From: Psychrobacter urativorans
Lineage (GTDB): Bacteria > Pseudomonadota > Gammaproteobacteria > Pseudomonadales > Moraxellaceae
DNA length: 64,000 nt
Reading direction: 5' to 3'
Assembly (NCBI RefSeq): GCF_001298525.1
Contig: NZ_CP012678.1
Coordinates: 558,001 to 622,000, forward strand
Below are positions 37,370 through 46,860 of the stretch, piece by piece; position 1 is the stretch's first letter, and every line of letters begins with the position of its first letter. A program made the position numbers and the translations under genes. The notes under the pieces were generated by a model. It did not search any database and had not been told where the DNA came from. It was given only the letters and a program-made list of their open reading frames with translations.

Positions 37370-37434
37370 AAAAATGTAGCGCGTGATATTACTGGCATTT
37401 GCTAAATAACAGTGTCAATAACATCACGCGCTCA
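37370..37434 (-). terminator. Candidate terminator between the glycosyltransferase and gabD
   Basis: A perfect 10-bp inverted repeat AGCGCGTGAT (37378-37387) / ATCACGCGCT (37423-37432) with a 35-base interior that can pair partly (ACTG/CAGT). On the minus strand a T6 run follows shortly, consistent with gabD termination. Confidence 0.55.
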
Positions 37435-37462
37435 TTAATGTTTATTAAGACAAACAATAATC

Positions 37463-38917
37463 TCAGCTAATATCAGAACACCAATATTTGGTCACCACAT
37501 ACTCTTCGATGCCGTATTTAGAACCTTCGCGTCCAAACCCTGACTGCTTTACGCCACCAAATGGTGCCACTTCGGTCGAAATCAGACCCGTATTGTGCCC
37601 AATAATGCCATATTCAAGCCCCTCGGTGACACGCCAAGCACGCGCAAAGTCGCGACTATAAAAGTAAGATGCCAAGCCATAAATAGTATCATTAGCAGCA
37701 CGAATCGCCTCTTCTTCGGTCTCGAAAACGAAAATAGTCGCCACGGGTCCGAATATCTCTTCGCTCGCAATATCCATATCAAGACTGATATCGGTAATCA
37801 CTGTTGGGTTAAAGCTTAGCTCGGACGCCTTATTTTTATCACCGCCAGTGACTAATTTTGCGCCTTTATCAACGGCATCCTGTAGTAAGGCTTGGACTTT
37901 TTCTAACGCATCTTGATTGATTAAAGGTCCGATATCGACCCCTTCATTGGCACCATTGCCTACTTTTAATGCTTGCACTTTTTTGACAAAGATATCTAAA
38001 AATTGCTCCTTGATACTCGCTTGTACATAAATTCGATTGGCACAAACGCACGTTTGCCCTGCATTACGAAACTTGGAAGCAATCAGACCCTCAGCCGCTT
38101 TTTCTAAATTGGCATCATCAAATACGATAAAAGGCGCGTTGCCACCCAGCTCCAGAGAGAGCTTTTTAACCGTCGGTGCGCACTGTGCCATTAAGGTGCG
38201 TCCAACTTCAGTCGAACCAGTAAAGGACAATTTTTGAATGCGGGCATCACCGGTTAAAATGTCACCGATAACGGACGATTTACCAGTAACGACTTGAATA
38301 ACCCCTGCTGGAATCCCTGCTTGCTCTGCCAACACACCCAGTGCCAATGCAGAAAATGGTGTTTCCGTAGCGGGCTTAATAATAATCGTACATCCTGCTG
38401 CCAAAGCCGGTGCAGCTTTGCGGGTAATCATTGCTGCTGGAAAATTCCAAGGCGTAATCGCTGCGCAAACGCCAACGGGCTGCTTTAAAATCACATGACG
38501 CAGCTGCGCTTTAGTCGCTGGGATAACATCGCCATAAATGCGTTTACCTTCTTCCGCAAACCAGCGGATAAAGCTATTGGCATAACCCATCTCACCGCGT
38601 GACTCGCTGATAGGTTTGCCTTGCTCAGCGGTCATTAAAATAGCCAAGTCTTCTTTATTTGCATCAATCAAATCCGCCCATTTTTGCAATAAATCAGCGC
38701 GTTCTTGTGCCGTTTTTGCCGCCCACTCCTGTTGTACAGCATGAGAGTAAGCCACCGTATCCTTGATATCTTGTTCGGTTAAACTGGGAATAGTACCAAT
38801 AATCTTACCGTTAAATGGATTGGTCACGTCAATACTGGCAGCATTACTGGAATCATGCCAACCATCTTTAATTAGGCACTGTTGTTTGAGTAAATCAGGG
38901 TTTGAAAGTTTTAACAT
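37463..38917 (-). CDS. gabD: NAD(P)-dependent succinate-semialdehyde dehydrogenase
   Basis: Oxidises succinate semialdehyde to succinate, the last step of the GABA shunt. From the ATG at 38917 (AAGGA eight bases upstream) it is 484 residues, the length of E. coli GabD (482). Signatures: TPWNFPAAMITRKAAPALAAGC, the catalytic glutamate in LELGGNAPFIV, and the nucleophile cysteine in RNAGQTCVCANR. C-terminal GLISTEVAPFGGVKQSGFGREGSKYGIEEY is typical of the GabD subgroup. No GABA transaminase is adjacent. The open frame extends upstream to 38968 without a ribosome binding site. Confidence 0.92.
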   Translation of the reverse strand: MLKLSNPDLLKQQCLIKDGWHDSSNAASIDVTNPFNGKIIGTIPSLTEQDIKDTVAYSHAVQQEWAAKTAQERADLLQKWADLIDANKEDLAILMTAEQGKPISESRGEMGYANSFIRWFAEEGKRIYGDVIPATKAQLRHVILKQPVGVCAAITPWNFPAAMITRKAAPALAAGCTIIIKPATETPFSALALGVLAEQAGIPAGVIQVVTGKSSVIGDILTGDARIQKLSFTGSTEVGRTLMAQCAPTVKKLSLELGGNAPFIVFDDANLEKAAEGLIASKFRNAGQTCVCANRIYVQASIKEQFLDIFVKKVQALKVGNGANEGVDIGPLINQDALEKVQALLQDAVDKGAKLVTGGDKNKASELSFNPTVITDISLDMDIASEEIFGPVATIFVFETEEEAIRAANDTIYGLASYFYSRDFARAWRVTEGLEYGIIGHNTGLISTEVAPFGGVKQSGFGREGSKYGIEEYVVTKYWCSDIS

Positions 38918-39324
38918 TTTTATATTCCTTATTATTTTATGAGGGATTTGAAGTAAGTCTACAATCATCGGCTTATTAAGCAGACGATTTATTCATACGC
39001 CCACTACTCTAGTCGCTATGTACGCCATTATGTTTATGTATTTTGTTATATTTCCTGACTTTATTATATTTACCAACTTTGTTGTTTTTACCGCATTTGT
39101 TATTTTGCGAATTTATTACCCAAAAAAAATACGACTGACCGTAACGTTAGCAAGCCGTTACGCACTTTGTACCCGTCCCGTGATATCATAGGCACAGATA
39201 TACGCAGCTCTTTAATGGTTGAGCGACTGACCCGCTATCGGCAGTCTGTCTTCTATTATATTCATTATTTATAATAATGAGAGCTGCGTTTTTTATTTTT
39301 CATGTTTTACAGTTGAGCGTTGCT
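38918..39324. other. Divergent gap between gabD and the FMN glutamate-synthase-like gene
   Basis: About 400 bp without a gene. It includes an 18-bp degenerate repeat (39042-39113), listed separately. I see no confident promoter pair. Confidence 0.45.
39042..39113. repeat. Degenerate 18-bp tandem repeat, about four units
   Basis: TTTGTTATATTTCCTGAC (39042), TTTATTATATTTACCAAC (39060), TTTGTTGTTTTTACCGCA (39078) and TTTGTTATTTTGCGAATT (39096). Each begins TTTrTT and keeps exact 18-base phase for at least three units. Confidence 0.7.
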
Positions 39325-41127
39325 ATGCCCGAATCTCGTACCACTCTAAACCCTACGTCTGAACATAATGCGCCCTATTTAATAGGGATGTTACTGCGCT
39401 ATAGTACCTTTGGCGCAGCAATATTACTGCTGTTAGCGGGATTATTATTATTAAAATGGTGGCTGATTGCCATTGGTGGCTTTGGGGTCGCTTTGGGCAT
39501 TTATGATGTGCTGCAATCAAAGCATGCCATCTTAAAAAACTATCCGGTCGCTGGTCATATTCGCTACGTGTTAGAGGACTTTCGTCCTGAGATTCGTCAA
39601 TATTTGCTCGAGAATGACAAAGAGCAAGTGCCGTTTTCGCGCCAGCAGCGTGCACTGGTATATCAACGTGCCAAAAACGTCAGTGATACCAATGCTTTTG
39701 GTTCGCTTGATAATTTATATGCGCATGGCAAAGAGTGGTTTTTACAATCCGCCATCAGCGAGCCTATTCAAAATCAGAACTTCCGTATTATTGTCGGTGG
39801 TGAACATTGTTTACAGCCGCATGATATGTCGGTGTTTAATATCTCAGCGATGAGCTTTGGCAGCTTATCCGCTAATGCCATCATGGCGCTGAACCAAGGC
39901 GCAAAAATGGGTGGCTTTACTCACGACACAGGCGAAGGCGCTATTAGCCCTTATCATCGTAAATTTGGTGGGGATTTAATTTGGGAGCTAGGAACAGGCT
40001 ACTTTGGCTGTCGTGATGCTACTGGTCATTTTGACCCGCAGTCTTTTGCCGAAAAAGCCGTTGACCCGCAAGTTAAAATGATTGAAATTAAACTGTCACA
40101 AGGGGCTAAACCGGGTAAAGGTGGCGTGTTGCCGAGTGAGAAAATCACCCAAGAGATTGCGGATACGCGTCAAGTGCCAATGGGGCAAGATTGCGTGTCG
40201 CCCTCCTCACATACGGCATTTAGCAACCCGCGCGAGTTGGTTGCATTTTGGCAACAGCTGCGTGAATTATCAGGCGGTAAACCGGTTGGCTTTAAGCTGT
40301 GTATTGGTCAGCCATGGCAGTTTATGGCCATTGTTAAAGCCATGATTGAAGCGGATAATTATCCTGATTTTATCGTGATTGATGGTGCTGAAGGTGGAAC
40401 CGGTGCAGCGCCAGTAGAATTTATGGACAATGTGGGCATGCCAATGGTTGATGGATTCTTATTGGTGCACAACACTTTAGTTGGCTCTGGTATCCGTGAC
40501 AAAATTAAACTTGGCGTTAGCGGTAAAATCGTCTCGGGCTTTGATATTGCGCGCATGATTGCCTTGGGCGCAGATTGGTGTAACTCAGCACGTGGCTTTA
40601 TGTTTGCCGTTGGTTGTATTCAATCACGCTCATGTCATACTAATACCTGCCCAACAGGCGTTGCTACCCAAGACCCGTATCGCCAAAAGGCATTAGATGT
40701 GCCAAGTAAAGCTGAGCGCGTGGCAAGCTTTCATAAAAATACGCTCAAATCACTGGCTGGTATTGTGGGCGCTGTTGGGTTACAACATCCAAGCCAATTG
40801 CAACCCTATCATATCGCGCGTCGCTTAGATGATGGACAAATTAAACTATTATCAAAGTTCTTTTATTTTACTGATGAGGGGGCACTGCTTGACCACAGTG
40901 CTCGCGCTGATGTATTTAATCAAATGTGGGTTATGGCAAATCCGGCTAGTTTCTTAGCTGATAATGATGCGCTGATTGCTTACAATAAAGACTCGCGTGA
41001 CAAAGGTAAAGAAACCAAAGCACCGACGATAGAAACGGTATTTAGTAAAGTTAGCCACAGCGATGGTGGTAGATTGACTGGCAATATTAATCATACCTTT
41101 CGTGATTTACCCGATACGACAAGCTAG
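39325..41127 (+). CDS. Membrane-anchored FMN-binding glutamate-synthase-like protein
   Basis: About 600 residues. An N-terminal pair of hydrophobic segments (LRYSTFGAAILLLLAGLLLL and WWLIAIGGFGVALGIY) anchors it in the inner membrane. The rest corresponds to the FMN domain of glutamate synthase: PHDMSVFNISAMSFGSLSANAI, KPGKGGVLPSEKI, IDGAEGGTGAAPVEFMDNVGMP, and a cysteine triad C-X5-C-X4-C (CIQSRSCHTNTC) like the 3Fe-4S site. It lacks the glutaminase domain and the C-terminal GXGXG domain, so it cannot make glutamate from glutamine alone. The true substrate is unknown. The start is either the ATG at 39325 (used) or at 39277; neither has a strong ribosome binding site. Confidence 0.85.
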   Translation: MPESRTTLNPTSEHNAPYLIGMLLRYSTFGAAILLLLAGLLLLKWWLIAIGGFGVALGIYDVLQSKHAILKNYPVAGHIRYVLEDFRPEIRQYLLENDKEQVPFSRQQRALVYQRAKNVSDTNAFGSLDNLYAHGKEWFLQSAISEPIQNQNFRIIVGGEHCLQPHDMSVFNISAMSFGSLSANAIMALNQGAKMGGFTHDTGEGAISPYHRKFGGDLIWELGTGYFGCRDATGHFDPQSFAEKAVDPQVKMIEIKLSQGAKPGKGGVLPSEKITQEIADTRQVPMGQDCVSPSSHTAFSNPRELVAFWQQLRELSGGKPVGFKLCIGQPWQFMAIVKAMIEADNYPDFIVIDGAEGGTGAAPVEFMDNVGMPMVDGFLLVHNTLVGSGIRDKIKLGVSGKIVSGFDIARMIALGADWCNSARGFMFAVGCIQSRSCHTNTCPTGVATQDPYRQKALDVPSKAERVASFHKNTLKSLAGIVGAVGLQHPSQLQPYHIARRLDDGQIKLLSKFFYFTDEGALLDHSARADVFNQMWVMANPASFLADNDALIAYNKDSRDKGKETKAPTIETVFSKVSHSDGGRLTGNINHTFRDLPDTTS

Positions 41128-41201
41128 TTCATTATAAAATAGATCATCATAAAAATTGACACGCTATCAACCATCACCACGTTATAGAAGATAAATGCAC
41201 C

Positions 41202-42038
41202 ATGTCACGTTCTATTTTTACTTTACCTATCATGAGCTTACTCGCGCTTACTATTACGGTAAGCGTCAGTGCTTGTCAGCCGTCAGCGTCTAATGACGCT
41301 GAAACTAACGCTGAGCCTTGGTCATGTAAAGAAGCATCGTCACCCTTTGCTTATAGCGTTTGCCGCGTGAATGCAGACGTTTTAACAAGAGGCAAGAATA
41401 TAAATGGTGGGTATTCATTGCAATTATTTTGGCAAGAAGCGGATAATAAATCCCCGCTGCTGACCTTTGACAAATTATTGGCTACCTTACCCGCGTCACA
41501 GAGTTTAGCATTTGCCATGAACGCTGGGATGTATAACGAGCACTATGCGCCAATTGGTTATACCGTCATTAACGGCAAAGAGGTTCGAGCATTAAATCTC
41601 AAAGAAGGCGGTGGCAATTTTCATTTATTGCCCAATGGAGTCATGTGGTGGGATAAGGCAGGTCAGGTACAAATTACTGAAAGTCAGACATTAAATGAGC
41701 AGCTCAAAAATGGCAGCGTAAAACCATGGTTTGCTACTCAATCCGGTCCCATGCTCGTCATCAATGATAAAATTCATCCTAAGTTCAATGCTAATAGCAC
41801 CTCCGCAAAGTTTCGGAATGGCACAGGCGTTTGTAGTGATGGCAGCATCCAGTTTGTAAACAGTACTGAACCTGTCACTTTTTATCAATTGGCGGCACTA
41901 TTTAAAGATACCTTACAGTGTCCAAATGCATTATTTTTAGATGGCGGTATTGCATCAGCATTATATGCGCCAACTATCGATAAACATGATAAAAAAGATA
42001 TGGGCGTCATGATTGGTCTGATTGAGACGAAAAAGTAA
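41202..42038 (+). CDS. Phosphodiester glycosidase-domain (NAGPA/DUF2233) lipoprotein
   Basis: A 278-residue lipoprotein: hydrophobic N-terminus and lipobox VSVSAC (C25), then a Ser/Asn/Glu linker. The catalytic-type domain shows LAFAMNAGMYNEHYAPIGYTVINGKEV, FHLLPNGVMWWD, ATQSGPMLVIND, FRNGTGVCSDGSIQFV and ALFLDGGIASALYAP, the marks of the NAGPA-like phosphodiester glycosidase family. In other bacteria such proteins act on exopolysaccharide or sugar phosphodiesters. Two cysteines (C of SVCRV and GTGVCSDG) may be paired. The target is unknown. Confidence 0.85.
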   Translation: MSRSIFTLPIMSLLALTITVSVSACQPSASNDAETNAEPWSCKEASSPFAYSVCRVNADVLTRGKNINGGYSLQLFWQEADNKSPLLTFDKLLATLPASQSLAFAMNAGMYNEHYAPIGYTVINGKEVRALNLKEGGGNFHLLPNGVMWWDKAGQVQITESQTLNEQLKNGSVKPWFATQSGPMLVINDKIHPKFNANSTSAKFRNGTGVCSDGSIQFVNSTEPVTFYQLAALFKDTLQCPNALFLDGGIASALYAPTIDKHDKKDMGVMIGLIETKK

Positions 42039-42158
42039 ATACAAACACAAACTTGCGCAAGGAAGCGTTTAGTTTGCTACAATAACGCCAATTTTTTGCA
42101 GTCATTTTTTATACTTAACGTTTATCATTAGCTCTTATTATTTGAATAAATATATTGT

Positions 42159-42255
42159 TATTCATCTCTATTATCAAATCATTGTTATTACATTACTATT
42201 ATCATATTACTGTCATCAAATCACTGTTAAACAACAGGATTATCAAACTAATAAA
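42159..42255. repeat. Degenerate 14-bp tandem repeat upstream of ychF
   Basis: Phase-keeping 14-base units start at 42173 (ATCAAATCATTGTT), 42187 (ATTACATTACTATT), 42201 (ATCATATTACTGTC) and 42215 (ATCAAATCACTGTT). A weaker unit precedes at 42159, and another (ATCAAACTAATAAA) occurs at 42242 after a 13-base spacer. The array ends within about 10 bases of the ychF ATG, so it makes up the ychF leader and possibly its promoter. Confidence 0.7.
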
Positions 42256-42266
42256 GCGAGATTATT

Positions 42267-43358
42267 ATGGGTTTTAACTGCGGCATCGTCGGTCTACCAA
42301 ACGTGGGTAAATCCACTTTATTCAATGCCTTGACCAAAGCGGGAATCGCTGCTGAGAACTTCCCCTTTTGTACCAAAGATCCCAATACTGGTATCGTTCC
42401 TGTACCTGACCCACGCTTAAAAAAGCTGTCTGATATCGTCAATCCTGAGCGCGTCTTACCGACTACGATGGAATTTGTTGACATTGCAGGCTTGGTCGCT
42501 GGCGCGTCAAAAGGCGAAGGCATGGGCAATCAATTTTTAGCCAATATCCGCGAAACGGATGCGATTGCTCACGTGGTACGCTGCTTTGATGATGATAATG
42601 TGGTACACGTTGACGGTCGCGTCAGCCCGATTGATGATATCGAAACCATCAATACTGAATTGGCATTAGCCGACCTTGAAGCGGTTGAACGTGCCATCCA
42701 CAACTTGACCAAAAAAGCCAAAGGCGGCGATAAAGACGCGCAAGCCATGCTTGATGTGTTCAAAAAAATTGAGCCATTATTAGCAGACGGTCAGGCGGCA
42801 CGCGCAGCTAACTTGGATGCTGATGAGAAAAAACTGATTAGAAGCTATGGTTTAATTACCCTTAAACCGACCATGTATATCGCCAACGTCAGCGAAGATG
42901 GTTTTGAAAACAATCCTTATCTTGATGCGGTACGCAATTATGCAACTGGCGACGATGCTATCGTTATCGCTTTATGTAACCAAATCGAATCTGAAATCGC
43001 GCAGTTGGATGAAGACGATAAAAAAGACTTCTTGGCTGAAATGGGCATGGAAGAAGCAGGTCTAGATCAAGTTATTCGCGGTGGTTATGACTTACTGGAT
43101 ATGCAAACTTACTTTACCGCTGGTGTAAAAGAAGTCCGTGCTTGGACGGTTGCTGTGGGCGCAACCGCTCCACAAGCAGCAGGCGTGATTCATACGGATT
43201 TCGAGCGCGGTTTTATTCGTGCTGAAGTGATTGCGTATGATGACTTTATTGAAAATAATGGTGAAAAAGGCGCAGCAGCAGCTGGTAAATCACGTTTGGA
43301 AGGCAAAACGTATATCGTTCAAGATGGCGATGTGATGCATTTCCGCTTTAACGTGTAA
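42267..43358 (+). CDS. ychF: Redox-regulated ATPase YchF (Obg family)
   Basis: A 363-residue ribosome-associated P-loop NTPase that prefers ATP. G1 is [14 protein letters not shown] (about 8-21), G3 is [17 protein letters not shown], a helical domain is inserted (about 120-190), and the TGS domain is C-terminal ([28 protein letters not shown]). The [10 protein letters not shown] segment is typical. In E. coli pth lies upstream; here it does not. The AT-rich leader is a tandem repeat. A terminator follows the stop codon. Confidence 0.97.
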   Translation: MGFNCGIVGLPNVGKSTLFNALTKAGIAAENFPFCTKDPNTGIVPVPDPRLKKLSDIVNPERVLPTTMEFVDIAGLVAGASKGEGMGNQFLANIRETDAIAHVVRCFDDDNVVHVDGRVSPIDDIETINTELALADLEAVERAIHNLTKKAKGGDKDAQAMLDVFKKIEPLLADGQAARAANLDADEKKLIRSYGLITLKPTMYIANVSEDGFENNPYLDAVRNYATGDDAIVIALCNQIESEIAQLDEDDKKDFLAEMGMEEAGLDQVIRGGYDLLDMQTYFTAGVKEVRAWTVAVGATAPQAAGVIHTDFERGFIRAEVIAYDDFIENNGEKGAAAAGKSRLEGKTYIVQDGDVMHFRFNV

Positions 43359-43413
43359 ACGCCTTTTGATATGTTTGATATCTTTCTTTACAAGGTCTTA
43401 GCATAGCGTAACC

Positions 43414-43445
43414 AAAAGTCAGCCTTTGTGCTGGCTTTTTTATTA
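43414..43445 (+). terminator. Intrinsic terminator after ychF
   Basis: AGTCAGC pairs with GCTGGCT (one wobble) around the loop CTTTGT, followed by T6 or more. A short but standard terminator. Confidence 0.75.
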
Positions 43446-43461
43446 TACTGAGTTCATGATT

Positions 43462-43503
43462 TTATCAAGATAGTCTTATCAAAACACTCTTATCAAGATA
43501 AGC
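43462..43503. repeat. 14-bp tandem repeat, three units, upstream of dgt
   Basis: TTATCAAGATAGTC (43462), TTATCAAAACACTC (43476) and TTATCAAGATAAGC (43490), exactly in phase; units 1 and 3 differ at two positions. It ends 33 bp before the dgt ATG. Confidence 0.85.
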
Positions 43504-43536
43504 TGAATTTAAAATAATAATAAGGAAATTGACAGT

Positions 43537-44964
43537 ATGAGTCATTCGCTGAATACGTCACTTAGCGCCCGTGAACATTGGGCACGCTTATTTAGCGCCC
43601 AGCGTTTGGGCAGTAATAAATTACCCCCGACACAGAACAGCGCCCGCAGTGCTTTCCATAAAGACTATGACCGTTTGGTATTTTCCCACTCTTTCCGGCA
43701 ACTGAATCAAAAAACCCAAGTTCATCCTCTAACCAATCAATTGGGCATTCATACGCGCTTAACCCATTCCTTAGAAGTGTCTTGTATCGGGCGCTCGCTT
43801 GGGATGATGGCAGCAGAAAAGCTTGATGCAAAACTGGATAATGGCTTACCCGCAGGGGTAACGCCTGCCGATGTTGGGGTGATTGTGCAAGCGGCTTGCC
43901 TTGCTCATGATATTGGCAATCCGCCGTTTGGTCATGCGGGTGAATACGCGATTCGAGATTGGTTTTTACATCCTCAGCGCGAAGCAGTGCTCCAACATTT
44001 AAATGCTGAAGAACGCTTGGACATCATCACTTATGAAGGCAATGCGCAAGGGTTTCGGTTATTGGTCAATAACGAACACCATCCTGATGCGGGCGGTATG
44101 CGCTTAACCTGTGCGACTCTTGGCGCTTTTATGAAATATCCGTGGTTGGCAACTCATAGCAATGAGGTTCGTCTTGATAGTCAATATAAGCAAATAGTAA
44201 ATGCGCAAAAATTTGGCTGTTTTTATAGTGAAGCGGCACAATTGCAGCAGTTAGCCAAATGCTTACATTTGCCACGCTCCACGCAGCATGATGGCTACGC
44301 CCGTCATCCGCTAGCCTACTTATTAGAAGCGGCAGATGATATCTGTTATGCGCTAATAGATTTAGAAGATGGCGTTCATCTGGGTATGCTCACTTATAAT
44401 GAAGTCGCGAGTATTCTTTATCAGCTTATTGGTGAGAGTCCTGCTACCATTACCTTACCGTCACATATGTCTGTCAGACAAAGTCTCGCGTCATTGCGCG
44501 CGCGCGCCATGATGCGCTTGGTCAATGCGGTCACCGATGCCTTTGTTAATCATGCCGATGCGATGCTTGCAGGGACGCTAACGGGTAGCTTATTTACCCA
44601 CTGTGAGGCAGCATTGCAAAATGGTATCAATGACGCTAAGCAGTTAGCGCGTGAGAAAATCTTTAATCATCCGAGTAAAGTCAGAATGGAGCTGATGGCA
44701 AACCAATGTCTGCACCGGCTGCTGGATGCCTTTATGCCACTGGCGTGGATGGGAATCGCGGAACTACAAAACGCCCCTACGTCATTTGAGCAGCAACGCT
44801 TATTAAGCTTACTGCAGCCTCATCTTGACGAAAATCAACGCGTATTAACTAATAACATTTATCATAATATACTCAATATTTTAGATTTTATTACGGGTAT
44901 GAATGACCATGAAGCCTATCGATTAGCACAAGAATTACAAGGTCATTGGGGTACGATGGTATAA
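43537..44964 (+). CDS. dgt: Deoxyguanosinetriphosphate triphosphohydrolase-like protein
   Basis: An HD-domain enzyme that splits dNTPs to deoxynucleoside and triphosphate, helping to control dNTP pools. The 475-residue protein has the metal-binding motif H...HD: TRLTHSLEVSCIGR, then CLAHDIGNPPFGHAGE, and a later aspartate in LEAADDICYALIDLEDG. The length sits with proteobacterial Dgt (about 500). AAGGA precedes the ATG. A FabR-like regulator is encoded 90 bp downstream but there is no evidence that they work together. Confidence 0.92.
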   Translation: MSHSLNTSLSAREHWARLFSAQRLGSNKLPPTQNSARSAFHKDYDRLVFSHSFRQLNQKTQVHPLTNQLGIHTRLTHSLEVSCIGRSLGMMAAEKLDAKLDNGLPAGVTPADVGVIVQAACLAHDIGNPPFGHAGEYAIRDWFLHPQREAVLQHLNAEERLDIITYEGNAQGFRLLVNNEHHPDAGGMRLTCATLGAFMKYPWLATHSNEVRLDSQYKQIVNAQKFGCFYSEAAQLQQLAKCLHLPRSTQHDGYARHPLAYLLEAADDICYALIDLEDGVHLGMLTYNEVASILYQLIGESPATITLPSHMSVRQSLASLRARAMMRLVNAVTDAFVNHADAMLAGTLTGSLFTHCEAALQNGINDAKQLAREKIFNHPSKVRMELMANQCLHRLLDAFMPLAWMGIAELQNAPTSFEQQRLLSLLQPHLDENQRVLTNNIYHNILNILDFITGMNDHEAYRLAQELQGHWGTMV

Positions 44965-45056
44965 ATCTTTAATTCGTCTACGATAACTTTGGATTTCATT
45001 CGTATTTTTACGTTGAAATAAGTATCATAAACACCTATCAGATAATTGTGAATATT

Positions 45057-45737
45057 ATGAGCAGTCGCGAACAAAAAAAACTTCAAACTCGGCACGCCTT
45101 TTTTAATGCGGTGCTTGATCTTTGTATGACCGGTCAATCATTTAGCTCTATTAGCTTACGCCAAGTCACCCGTGAGGTTGGCGTGGTGCCAACTGCATTT
45201 TATCGTCATTTTGATGATATGGAATCTCTCGGGCAAGCTCTGGTGGTTGAGGAATTAGGCAGCACGCTAGCGATATTAAGCAACAGCTTACAAATTGGGC
45301 GTAAACGTAGCTTTGAGCGGCAAATTGCGAAAAGTATTCAACTGTTTTTACAAACCGTCAGCACCCAACCGCGCTATTGGCAATTTTTAGTCAGTGAACG
45401 CTTTGGCGGTTCAGAAGCAGTACGCAAAGCCATCAATAAATTAATGAAAATGCACGCGCAGATGTTAAGTGAAGATTTGGCATTACAGCCAGCCTTTGCG
45501 CACATCAACGCTTATGACCGCCGTTTGCTTTCTGAAGCAGGGGTTAATATGTTCTTTTCTTGGATTATTGATTGGCTAGATTTGACGTATTCTGAGGATC
45601 ATGATGATGAAGTTGACTTAGCAGAGATTGAAGATAAAAAACAATTGATGCTGCATAATTGTACCCGTCAAGCGCAAATGCTTTTTTATGGCGCATATAA
45701 TTGGAAATCAAGTGAAGAAACACGTCTCAATGATTAA
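45057..45737 (+). CDS. TetR regulator, FabR-like
   Basis: About 226 residues. The N-terminal helix-turn-helix is ISLRQVTREVGVVPTAFYRHFDDMESLGQAL (about 30-60), the typical TetR layout. The PTAFYRHFDDMESL variant and the long ligand domain (RQIAKSIQLFLQTVSTQPRYWQFLVSERFGGS, INAYDRRLLSEAGVNMFFSWIIDWLDL) resemble FabR, which controls unsaturated fatty acid synthesis in gammaproteobacteria. The assignment is by resemblance only. The frame is open from a GTG at 45048; I use the ATG at 45057. No fatty acid gene is adjacent. Confidence 0.8.
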   Translation: MSSREQKKLQTRHAFFNAVLDLCMTGQSFSSISLRQVTREVGVVPTAFYRHFDDMESLGQALVVEELGSTLAILSNSLQIGRKRSFERQIAKSIQLFLQTVSTQPRYWQFLVSERFGGSEAVRKAINKLMKMHAQMLSEDLALQPAFAHINAYDRRLLSEAGVNMFFSWIIDWLDLTYSEDHDDEVDLAEIEDKKQLMLHNCTRQAQMLFYGAYNWKSSEETRLND

Positions 45738-45781
45738 TGTAATACCGCTAAAGCACATTCGCTATAAAAAGATACTAACCA

Positions 45782-46825
45782 CTAAAAACTGGGGCGAAAT
45801 GCCCATAAGCGCTGTGATATAACTTTAATTACTTTAGTGTTTTGCTCATTATTATTAGTATTATCGGTGCCATTAGCATTATTATTCTCAGTAGCGGGCG
45901 CAGCATCAATTTTACTAATTAATACGGTTGCAAATCGTTGCCGCGCTGCGCCCTCATTACGGTTATCCATTGCCGTAATCAGTGCCATAAAAGCTTGGCT
46001 ATCCACTGCTAATAATGGTACTAACGCGTTGCGCTGCTCCGTATCAAGCACACTCAAAAAGGGTAATTGCCATAAATCATCAACAGACGTCAGTGGCTGC
46101 TTATCTCGCAATTCAGTCAGTGCTTGCATCTGTGCAACCGTGCCACCTTCTACCAACGCTGCCAGCACCACAGGATTTGCGGTATTAATATTAATCGGCA
46201 GATAATAAGGTACAGCCGTAATATAAGGACGTAAGGTCACCAATACCTCGGCACTTACTCCGCGTACTTCTTGTAATTGCTCAACACTGATAAACGGCTG
46301 ATTGGGTAGCGCTTTATCAGAGCCATTACCTGATTGCTGAGCATAAACTACACTTTCATCACCGCCATCTTTGTACGTTTCCTTATCCGTATCTTGCCAA
46401 TCAAGCACAGCAATCGCGATATCAGAGTCTACATTTAATGCCTTTAATAAACGCTGAAACGCTGCCAACGCTGCGGTATCAGTTGCGCCATCATGATAGA
46501 GATTATTAATATTAAAACGACTGGCTTCATCACGCATTTCCACAGCAATGGTATGCGTACCTAAACTATAGGGCGGTAACGGCTGCGCCCAAATATCCTG
46601 CGTACTGTCCGTGTCATTAAGCTTCGTATCGGCACGCAGCATCGTGATCGCTAACTGCTGACCAACATTGATATCTTGTAGGAGCTGATTTTGATTAAAT
46701 AACACACCGCTACGACGGATAGCAATTTTTTGACTGGCAAGCATAGCGCCTGCGACGATGGTTATACTGACGACCAACAGTAAAATAGTTAATAATGCTA
46801 CGCCGCGCTGAGAGTTTGCTGTCAT
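45782..46825 (-). CDS. gspK: Type II secretion minor pseudopilin GspK
   Basis: The pseudopilin that, with GspI and GspJ, caps the type II secretion pseudopilus. The N-terminus has a short leader ending in QRG and then VALLTILLLVVSITIVAGAM, a prepilin-type helix; GspK lacks the usual Glu at +5, as here. A large globular domain follows with a helix-hairpin-helix-like part (INTANPVVLAALVEGG, LTSVDDLWQLPFLSVLD). Length is 347 residues (family about 330). Close to the C-terminus is an Asn-rich segment (about 308-330). It is the last of gspH-I-J-K on the minus strand. Confidence 0.9.
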   Translation of the reverse strand: MTANSQRGVALLTILLLVVSITIVAGAMLASQKIAIRRSGVLFNQNQLLQDINVGQQLAITMLRADTKLNDTDSTQDIWAQPLPPYSLGTHTIAVEMRDEASRFNINNLYHDGATDTAALAAFQRLLKALNVDSDIAIAVLDWQDTDKETYKDGGDESVVYAQQSGNGSDKALPNQPFISVEQLQEVRGVSAEVLVTLRPYITAVPYYLPININTANPVVLAALVEGGTVAQMQALTELRDKQPLTSVDDLWQLPFLSVLDTEQRNALVPLLAVDSQAFMALITAMDNRNEGAARQRFATVLISKIDAAPATENNNANGTDNTNNNEQNTKVIKVISQRLWAFRPSF

Positions 46826-46860
46826 TGCTATAAGCCACTTTTATTATTTAATCTATACTA

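Noticed and set aside
42159..43503. CRISPR-like arrays at the tandem repeats
   Set aside because: Units are 14 bp, adjacent and degenerate, with no spacers and no cas genes.
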